From UMGS75 sp963648435 (GTDB lineage: Bacteria > Bacillota_I > Bacilli_A > ML615J-28 > CAG-313), in assembly GCA_963648435.1 (NCBI GenBank), contig CAVJDT010000004.1, forward strand, positions 15,122-79,121: DNA of 64,000 nt. Reading direction: 5' to 3'. Shown here one piece after another: positions 44,330 through 52,500 of the stretch (positions within the stretch are counted from its first letter, which is position 1; every line of letters begins with the position of its first letter). Made by a program: the position numbers and the translations under genes. Below the pieces are notes generated by a model. It was not told the origin of the DNA. It worked only from the letters and a program-made list of their open reading frames with translations, and did no database searches.

Positions 44330-45322
44330 ATGCAATGTAAATACTGCGGTCATCTTAATGATGACAATAACAAATTTTGTAGTTTTTGTGGAGAACCATT
44401 AAAACTTGAAGAGCAAACAATAATAAGTGAAGTAATAGATGAACCTAGGACATTCTCTGAGGCTGAATTTATTCATACCCGTAAACTAAGTATCATTTCC
44501 ATTATTATTTATTTTGTGGTATTTTACGTCCTAACATCTGTTATTTCAAGTGCAGTAGTTAGTATATTTTGTGCTATCCGTGGCATTGACACAAGTAAAA
44601 TAAATGATTTAAACACTTACTTACAACAATATTATCCAGGATTTTATTACAATTTCCTTGCGGGGATGAATCTATTTACTTATTTAGCTTTACTTGCGGT
44701 GGTAGTACCACTTCTTAAAAATTGTTTAAAAACCGATTTTAAAACCGCCCTTTCTAAAAAAGGCAAATTCTGGAAATCATTTGGAATTGGACTTGCGATA
44801 TTATATGGGGTAAGTGTTGCTTCAAGTACGTTTATAAACATTACTTTAATGCTACTTAGATTAGTATTTCCTGTCTTTGGCGAAATTAATTCAACTTCAG
44901 GAAATCAATCATCAATCAATGAACTACTTTTTAGTGGTCCATTCCCACTAGTTGTTATACTACTTATGACAATAGTTTGTGCTCCAATTTTAGAAGAATT
45001 AATTTTTAGAAAATCATTCTTTAATTTAGCTAGAAGAAAAACCAAAAAAATGATTATAATTTCTGGAGCAGTCTTTGGTTCTATTCATACAGTTTCATCT
45101 CTAATCTCAATTCTTGCCTCATTTGGTGAAATCGGCCTAGAAGTAGGAATTGCAAGCATTGTGGTTGAACTTTTGAATTTCATCTCTTATTTTGCCTCAG
45201 GCATTGCTCTAGGAGCAATCTACCATAAATCAAAGCACAATGTTTGGGTAACAATTTTAGTTCATTCCGTGTATAATGCCATTGGTATTATTGGAACGCT
45301 TCTATTACAATTTATTATGTAG
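44330..45322 (+). CDS. CPBP-family intramembrane metalloprotease with N-terminal zinc ribbon
   Basis: A 330-residue membrane protein. A cytoplasmic zinc ribbon is at the N-terminus (CKYCGHLNDDNNKFCSFCGE, four cysteines). Several transmembrane helices follow with the CPBP (Abi/CAAX-like) motifs EELIFRKSF, FGSIHTVSS and ILVHSVYNAIG. Relatives process prenylated proteins or peptides, including bacteriocin self-immunity; the role here is unknown. GGAGG precedes ATG 44330. It is convergent with the broken TOPRIM-like gene and shares a terminator with it. Confidence 0.9.
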   Translation: MQCKYCGHLNDDNNKFCSFCGEPLKLEEQTIISEVIDEPRTFSEAEFIHTRKLSIISIIIYFVVFYVLTSVISSAVVSIFCAIRGIDTSKINDLNTYLQQYYPGFYYNFLAGMNLFTYLALLAVVVPLLKNCLKTDFKTALSKKGKFWKSFGIGLAILYGVSVASSTFINITLMLLRLVFPVFGEINSTSGNQSSINELLFSGPFPLVVILLMTIVCAPILEELIFRKSFFNLARRKTKKMIIISGAVFGSIHTVSSLISILASFGEIGLEVGIASIVVELLNFISYFASGIALGAIYHKSKHNVWVTILVHSVYNAIGIIGTLLLQFIM

Positions 45323-45324
45323 GA

Positions 45325-45356
45325 AAAAAGAGAATAGGTATAGCCTATTCTTTTTT
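45325..45356. terminator. Bidirectional terminator after the CPBP gene
   Basis: AAAAAAGAGAATAGG and CCTATTCTTTTTT pair around TATAG; U runs on both strands. It also contains the stop of the broken TOPRIM-like gene. Confidence 0.8.
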
Positions 45357-45891
45357 CACATAACTAATATTTTCTTTAATCAGTTCTTCTAATAATCTTT
45401 CATCTTTTTTATGTGTTCCTTTTCTTTTAGCTGAGTAAATTTTAATGACATTTATTATTTTCTCATTAATAAGAGCATCAAAAAATTCATAATTATAATC
45501 ATAGGCTTTCTTATATTCTTTATCAATTTGTAATAAATACTCAGAAGGTCACACTGAACTCTTATGTTTTTTTATGTATTCATCTACCTTTATAAATTAG
45601 ATGTAAAACTTCAAATTCTGGTTTAATACAAATTTTGTATTTTCTTTAACTCTTTCTTCAATATCTTCTGGTATATCAAATTTATCGGTCAATGCATCAC
45701 CTATTCTAATAATAAAGATTTTTTTTGATATGGTAGTTGTTTAATTTTTTCTAGTAATTTGCCTTTTATCTATCTTGCATGAAAAACTTCTTCATATAAT
45801 AGTGATTCAATGGGAATATTAAAAATTCCCTTTTTTATCAAAATATCAATTAAAGCTTTTCACAAATTCCTTCAGTCATTACATATTTCAT
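45345..45891 (-). pseudogene. Broken TOPRIM-like partner of the degraded AAA ATPase
   Basis: No single frame is open, but consecutive frame pieces read as one protein of about 180 residues. It begins MKYVMTEGICEK at ATG 45891 (AAGAGG upstream), then ALIDILIKKGIFNIPIESLLYEEVFHAR, a TAG where related proteins have Q, then KIFIIRIGDALTDKFDIPED, PEFEVLHLIYKG, and a C-terminal helical part ending KENISYVKKE. Single-base shifts in A or T runs and at least one substitution stop break it. EG near the N-terminus and the RIGD strand suggest a TOPRIM-like core. It overlaps the ATPase end by 20 bases, an arrangement like the intact pair at 47.3-49.4 kb. Confidence 0.6.
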
Positions 45892-47092
45892 TTTTTAATA
45901 ACCTCTTAACTTTCATTAATTGATCATAGTTTAATAATGTACTAAATGTGTTGTTATTAAATTTTTTACTTTTTAAAATTTCTGTTCTAAAATCATAATT
46001 ATCATATAATTTTTTTTATTGTAACTTCATTATTAACCTTATTTAAAAAAAAATATTATCTCTTAAATCAAAAATATCTAAAATTTCAACATAGTGAGTA
46101 CTAAACGTAATTTGAGCATTTTTTGTTTAGAGATTTATCNNNNNNNNNNNNNNNNNNNNNNNNNNNNNNNNNNNNNNNNNNNNNNNNNCATTTTTTGTTC
46201 AGAGATTTATCAGTTATTAGGAACAATAAATTATTAACCAAATTTTTATGGAAACAATTTTCGATTTCATCTATTATCATTACTCCACCAGTTTTTAAAA
46301 GCATTGTGATTCGTATAAATAAATCTATTCCTTTAATTGTACCATTAGACAAAAGTCCTAACATTTCTTTTTTAGTCACAATCATTTGACGGTTATTAAA
46401 TCGTTTAAAAACAACTGAATCAAATCCATCAAAATGAATATATTCAATATTATCATCTAGTAGTCGGATTATTTCTTTTGTTAAATCGCCACCAAGAAAA
46501 TTCAAACTTTCAAAAAATAATTTATTAACTAAAACTCATTTTTGGAAAATTCAGGCAAATAATAACCATTTGATTTATCTTTACATATAAATATTAAGGT
46601 TGAGATATCATCAACTTTTGTTTTATGATTATCCTTAAGAAAATTCAAGGAATTTGAATAACGTTTGCCACACTTACCATCATAATTAGCATACTTTGTT
46701 AATTCGTTAGTAATTTTACAAAATGGTGATATAATTTGACCTTCTACTAATTCTTCAATAGGTAATATAACCACATCATAAAGATAAATAACGCCATCTA
46801 AATAAAACTCAATATGAAGTTTTATGTCTGATTTATTAAAATCATTTTTTCGATAAAGCCATCTACCAGTTTTCATTAATGTCAATACATTTTTTATTAA
46901 ATCTAAAGTTGAGGTTTTACCTGCTGAATTACTGCCTGTAAATGCAATTAGATTATAAGTATATAAATTTTCATCAATTTTAATAATTTCACTATCATCA
47001 CTAATAGCTCTAGCTTTCGTTAAAAAATCTAATGTAAAATCATCAACAAGCATTCTAAAACCTGATACTTTTATTTTTAATAAGGCAAACAT
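45872..47092 (-). pseudogene. Frameshifted AAA ATPase (OLD/AbiL/RloA-like), interrupted by assembly gap
   Basis: Starts at ATG 47092 after GGAGG. The first piece (47092-46529, 187 aa) has KIKVSGFRMLVDDF and Walker A GSNSAGKTS. The second piece (about 46540-46118) has Walker B GGVMIIDEIENCFH. A third (46117 to 45872) has the switch histidine in ITFSTHYVEILD. Frame changes occur at a T run near 46535, an A run near 46123 and an A run near 46010, each correctable by one base. The N gap at 46140-46188 falls inside. Whether this is true decay or contig-end error is unresolved. Confidence 0.7.
46140..46188. other. Assembly gap (49 N) with duplicated flanks
   Basis: The 23 bases before the gap (46117-46139) and after it (46189-46211) are the same sequence with one T/C difference, beginning CATTTTTTGTT. 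Collapsing the duplicate removes the gap and restores one continuous DKSLNKK peptide, so the gap is probably an unmerged overlap of two contig ends. Confidence 0.9.
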
Positions 47093-47224
47093 CTTCTTGC
47101 CTCCACTTTTAGCTAATTTATTTTATAGCCTTATTATATCATTTATTTTTTACTAACTAAATATTTTAAACATTTTTTGTTTGAAATTTTATCAATGCTT
47201 TTAGAGTTTGACCATAATATGCCT

Positions 47225-47256
47225 AAAAACATCTCTACATGAGTAGAGATGTTTTT
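47225..47256. terminator. Terminator after the TOPRIM-like gene
   Basis: AAAAACATCTCTAC, loop ATGA, GTAGAGATGTTTTT; perfect stem usable on both strands, 39 bases past the minus-strand stop at 47295. Confidence 0.85.
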
Positions 47257-47294
47257 TGGTTCTTACTAATATTTTCTGATTTAACTATTATCAA

Positions 47295-48014
47295 CTAAAT
47301 TTTAAGTTCTTGCTTTATCATTTCAAAAATGAGTGAAATATTACTACATCTTTTGACTGAATTATTATCACTAAAGATATAATTCCAACTTTCATTATAA
47401 TCATTAGGTACTTCAAACATAATTTCTCTTAATCTATTTTCAAAATTAATTGCATCTTGTTTATACAATTCATCAAAAGAATTAGATAAGCGAATTTTAT
47501 CATTGACTGAGGCATTTTCAACACCATATAATGCATGTTCTAAATTTCTAGAAAAATAAAATTTATAATATTTAATTCCATAAATTGAACTAATGCTTAG
47601 AAGTTTTTCATATATTGAAGTTTTCTTTTTAAATCTATCAATCATGATATCTTTTTTGTTTGTAAATAATTTGTCATCTAGAAATTTGTTATAATCTAAT
47701 GTTGGATCTTCAATAACACTAGTAGGATCAATAAAAGCTCCATCAGTATCTATTATATGCACAATCATAAGATAATCACTCCATAATAGATAATTCTTTT
47801 CTTTATGTTTATTTAGGATTTTTTCAACATATTTATCACAATTTACTTTAGTAACGTTACCTTTATAAGCTAAATCTCCTTCCGTAACTTCGACAATGAT
47901 GTTTTTAACATACATTCCAAAATAGTTTTTTAAAGACCTATGAAGGGTTATATCATCACTATCTCCTTCACAAATCACAAATAAAATCTTTTTTTCACTC
48001 TTCTTCTTTGCCAT
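47295..48014 (-). CDS. TOPRIM-like protein, partner of an AAA ATPase (RloB/AbiL-type)
   Basis: A 239-residue protein with a TOPRIM-like signature: a glutamate in FVICEGDSDD at the N-terminus and the acidic pair in HIIDTDGAF, followed by helices and a conserved-looking FSRNLEHALYG. These features are shared by RloB and AbiLii-like partners of AAA15 ATPases and by OLD-family nucleases. The start is ATG 48014, overlapping the ATPase end by 20 bases, so the two are translated together. Predicted role is a nuclease or nuclease-like effector of phage defence; this is inference from gene pairing. Confidence 0.7.
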   Translation of the reverse strand: MAKKKSEKKILFVICEGDSDDITLHRSLKNYFGMYVKNIIVEVTEGDLAYKGNVTKVNCDKYVEKILNKHKEKNYLLWSDYLMIVHIIDTDGAFIDPTSVIEDPTLDYNKFLDDKLFTNKKDIMIDRFKKKTSIYEKLLSISSIYGIKYYKFYFSRNLEHALYGVENASVNDKIRLSNSFDELYKQDAINFENRLREIMFEVPNDYNESWNYIFSDNNSVKRCSNISLIFEMIKQELKI

Positions 48015-49389
48015 ACGAATATAATTCCCCCGCATCCCTTAAAGCTCGATATATTTCATATTCATCAATTGGATTAGATAAATTTAATTCTCCAAGATAT
48101 AAATCTCTTAAGTATTTTTTTCTAAGATTATTGGTTTTCGCAAGATAAGGCATTTTGACAAATCTATTTTCATCATCATTGGTGGTAAAAACAATATTAT
48201 CTTTTATTACTTCTAATGCTCGTAAATTATGGGAAGTAAATAAAAGTTGACCTTTTCCTTTATCTTTAAAAACACTTAAAATACTACCTAGTAAATATTC
48301 AAAAATTCCTGAATCAAATTCATCAATTACCATAATGGAAAAAGGATTATTAAAAGTATCAACTAAGGATGATACAATGGAAATTATTTTTTTAATTCCA
48401 TCTGATTCTAAACCTAAAGGTATTTTAAACTCATCTTTTAATGAAACAAATTGATATTTAAAGCAAGCTTCATTTTTTTCATTAATGGTATCACCTAAAT
48501 TCATTAATGCAATCTTCGTACCTGGTATTAATTTTTCTAAAACTAAATTAATTTCATTAACATATAAATTAATCATTTTTTCACATTTTTTTAAGATTTT
48601 ACCTTCTTTAAATAATGAAATTTCTCCTTTTGTATAATCATCTTGTTCATCATTCATATAAAAAAAAGGAATACTATCTAATGATGTTATTTCACTAATT
48701 TCACGGTTATCATATAAATGAAAATAATGCATTGTATAAAGTCTTAATGCCTTAATAAACGCAGAAACTCTACTAAATTCAATTGATTCTAAAAGTAATT
48801 TTTCAAATTCACCACTAAAAATGAAACTACAATTATTAGCTTCTTTTTGCCCTTTTAAATAAATTAACTTTGGCATTATCTTATCCATATCTTGTGATAA
48901 TTTATTAAGATTAGTTGTAGGACTTATAAATTTCATTAAATCATCTTTCTTTTTGTTTATTTCAAAAAGAGCTTTATTTTTGGTCCATTCATTATTCACG
49001 TATTTTCTTTCCCATAATCCTTCGGATGATATCATGATTTTATCATTTATTTTGCTTAAATTAATATAATAATCATAAATATAATTAAAGTCATTATTCT
49101 CATGATAAATGGATATTTCTATATTGCATGTATTTGCATTTTTAGAAATTTTTTCATAAAAAGCATTATTAATAGAAGCATTAGAAAAAATAGTTTTTAA
49201 TATGGAAAAAGCATTAATAATAGTTGATTTAGAACTTCCATTTTGTCCATAAATTCCTATAATATCTGATTTTTCAAAGTTAAAATCACCATTTAATACA
49301 TTTTTATATGATTCAAATTCAATGGTTCCATCTTTTAAGTTTTTTAAATTTTTTACGGAAATTTTTAATATTCTTATTTTACAATCCAT
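47995..49389 (-). CDS. AAA15-family ATPase (OLD/AbiL/RloA-like)
   Basis: A 464-residue ABC-type ATPase. N-terminal RILKISVKNLKNLKDGTIEF leads to Walker A GQNGSSKST. A long helical insert follows, then Walker B MVIDEFDSG and the switch histidine in LLFTSHNLRALEV. It starts at ATG 49389 (GGGAG upstream) and ends in TGA, unusual here. Such ATPases with a small TOPRIM partner form abortive-infection modules (AbiL, RloAB, related to OLD and Gabija). It lies next to a second, broken pair of the same layout. Function is inferred, not shown. Confidence 0.8.
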   Translation of the reverse strand: MDCKIRILKISVKNLKNLKDGTIEFESYKNVLNGDFNFEKSDIIGIYGQNGSSKSTIINAFSILKTIFSNASINNAFYEKISKNANTCNIEISIYHENNDFNYIYDYYINLSKINDKIMISSEGLWERKYVNNEWTKNKALFEINKKKDDLMKFISPTTNLNKLSQDMDKIMPKLIYLKGQKEANNCSFIFSGEFEKLLLESIEFSRVSAFIKALRLYTMHYFHLYDNREISEITSLDSIPFFYMNDEQDDYTKGEISLFKEGKILKKCEKMINLYVNEINLVLEKLIPGTKIALMNLGDTINEKNEACFKYQFVSLKDEFKIPLGLESDGIKKIISIVSSLVDTFNNPFSIMVIDEFDSGIFEYLLGSILSVFKDKGKGQLLFTSHNLRALEVIKDNIVFTTNDDENRFVKMPYLAKTNNLRKKYLRDLYLGELNLSNPIDEYEIYRALRDAGELYSYGKEEE

Positions 49390-49493
49390 AATCACAACTC
49401 CCTTTACCTCCTAATTATAGCATACACAAAGCAAAAAGTCAATAACTAAACTAATTTTTCGTATTTTTTATCGTGATTTTGACTTTGAATTTA

Positions 49494-49519
49494 TAAAAGA
49501 GGAACTACTAGTTCCCCTT
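49494..49519 (-). terminator. Terminator of the surface-protein locus
   Basis: Minus strand AAAAGGGGAACT, loop AGT, AGTTCCTCTTTT; overlaps the stop of the 1836-residue lipoprotein. Confidence 0.75.
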
Positions 49520-52500
49520 TTTTACTTCTTTTACTCCTTCATACCACTCTACATTCCATCTTACAGGGGCTGAAACATAATTACATTCAATAATTAAATT
49601 CAAACACTGATAGAAGCCTTTATTTGCAATCTTTTTAATGTTTTCAGTTAATATTATTGATTCAATATGCTCATTATATTGGAAGGCCTTATATTCAATT
49701 GATTTTACACTATCTAAAATAGTAAAACTTGAATCTTCTTTATTTGATGGATAAAGGTATAAAATAGTTTTATTTTTATTATATAATACTCCATCAACTG
49801 ATGAATAATACTGATTATTATCATTTACTTCAATCATTTTTAAGCTTAAACAGTTATCAATAAATGATAGACCAAGGGAGGTAACACTACTTGAAATAAC
49901 TACTTTTTCTAAAGCATTACATGAAGAAATACTACTTGATGAAACTAACTTTAATGATTCATTTGTAATAATTTCTTTAAGATAATTATTACCAGAAAAA
50001 GCGTTTGACCAAATTTTATTAACATTTTTGTTAATATTTAGAGTAGTTTCTGTCTTTTTACTTGCATAATAAATTAAGTTAGTTTGATCACTACTATAAA
50101 GAACATTATCAATAACTTTAAAGTTAGGATTGTTACTTAAATTTAGATTTGATAAACTTAAGCAATCTTTAAAGACGTCATATCCTAAGTCTATTAAGCT
50201 AGTTGGTAAATTAAGAGTAACGAGCCTTGTACATCCGGAAAAACACATGTTACCAATTGAGGTAATATTATCAGATAATTCAATATTTTCTAACATTTTA
50301 CAGTCTTTAAAAGCAAATGAAGAAATACTTGTAATATGTTTTGATAAGGAAATAGAAGTAATATTCTTATTATAGAAAGCACCACTATCAATCCCTATAA
50401 CCGGAAGGCCGTTATAGCCATTGGCCACAACTACTTCTTTTTCATTTCCTTCATAATCAGTTACTAAATAACCATCCTTATTCTCATTTAAAGTATAAAT
50501 TAAACCAGGGGTTCCTTTATATATTAATTCAACATCACCATAGATGTTAATTCCCCCGGGAAGCATAACAGTATAATCTACTTCTTCAGTTAATTCTTTA
50601 TTTTTATACCATCCACTAATAAAGGCTTCACCCACAAGGTCCGTAAATGATTTATTAGATAATAGTTCGATTTCCTCACCCCAAGTAACTGGGTCTGACT
50701 CATAACATATGGTATCATTAATATAGTATTTAACTGCGTATTTACGTTTATTAAAACGTATTTCAATAATGGTTCCCCCGTCTCCTCTAATGGTACCACT
50801 ATTACTTACTGGTTCATAATATTCTTTATTTTGAATTGTATTATATACATCTGTAGTATCAGGTGTAACGATACTACCGGTTGTACCAATAAAGGTAATT
50901 GTATTTATTAGTTTATATGAAGTATCAGTTTGTAAATAATATCTAACCACATATTTAGTATCCGTACAAGGGGTAAAGTTTGCATATATTTCTAAATCTT
51001 TATCTACAGTTTGATTTAAAGCTTTTACTTTAAAGGCTTTATCTAAATACCATCCTTCAAAATCATAGCCTTTAACGCTTGGCATATCAAGTTTTTTAAT
51101 AACATCAGTTATTAAAGTATCCTCTCTTACTACTAAACTATTATATTTAGAACTTGCATAGCTGGTTGTTGTATCATTATATACTTTAACTGTATAATAT
51201 GGAACTGCTTCAAGTTTTGCATAAATGGTAATACTATCCATAAATATATAATCACTTGGTATAGCATTTTTAAATTCACTATCAAAGTACCATCCCATAA
51301 ATTTATAATCATATAAATCGGGAACTCTAATTTTTGAAATATCATCTTCTGTAAGAATACTAGTAATGGTTGATTCATTATTAATAACACTAGTTACATT
51401 TATTTGCTTATTCATTTTCGCAAATATTTCTAAATCACTTTCAATTTTCATACTTAAATCAAGTTTTATTTTAAAACTTGAATCACTAAACCAACCACTA
51501 AAGCTATATCCATCACAAACTGGAGTTTTAAGAGCTTTAATTAAGGTTCCTTTTAATACTTTTTGAGTTGAACTTACATCTAAAGTATTAATACTAACAG
51601 TATAATAAGGAGTTTTATCAAATATTGCATAAACTGTTACATCCGTTTCACTAAATGAATCAGAATTTTTTAACTCACTACTTCCACTTTCTTCTAAACT
51701 CCAATATTTAAATACATATTGGTACAAATCATCACTATAAGTAGATGGAATATTAAGTTTTGATACAGTATTATTTGCATCAGTTAAAGTAGTTAATATT
51801 TCTTTACTACCTACTATTTGTTTAATATAGTAATTACGTTTAACCTTAAATGATGCATATAAATTTAAATCTTTAGTTATTTTTAAAGTAGTTGATGCTT
51901 TATTTTTGAAGTTTTCATCTAAATACCAAGTATTAAAGGTATAAGTTCCATATCGATCAGCTGCTTTTATAGGAGTATCAAGTGATGAAACGGAAGTTTG
52001 GTCCTTTACATTAATAGTTTTATAAACTATACCATCAACATAAATAGTTACATCGAAATAAGGAATAGTCCTTAATTTACCATATATCGTTAAATCACTA
52101 TTTACACTTGTTTTTGTTAAATCTAAGCTATTATTTGATTCATCAAAAAAGCCTTCAAAATAATAATCACTAAAACTTGGAGTTTTAATAATACTAGATA
52201 AGATTGTAGCTTCTTTAACTTTTGATTTTTCTAAAGTATCAACTATTTTATTATTTTCATCTAAATAATTTACTAAAACCTTATAATAATTAATCTTGGT
52301 CATTTTAGCATATAATACAAGATCACTGGTCATACTAGTTGTCGTTTTAAAGGATTCTTTAAAGGTTTCATCTTTAAACCATCCTTCAAAGATATAATCA
52401 GTAACAACCGGATTTGTGATAACCTTTGATATTAAAGTACCTTCTTCAATATTTTCATAAGTTTTTTCTTTATCTAAAATAATTGTTTTTAAAGTATAAT

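Noticed and set aside
45541..45891. TGA codons in the broken TOPRIM-like region read as tryptophan (genetic code 4), implying transfer from a Mycoplasma-type organism
   Set aside because: Two of the three TGA codons are out of frame once a one-base shift is allowed; the same locus uses TGG for tryptophan (GRWLYRK at about 46.86 kb), and all intact genes use TGG.
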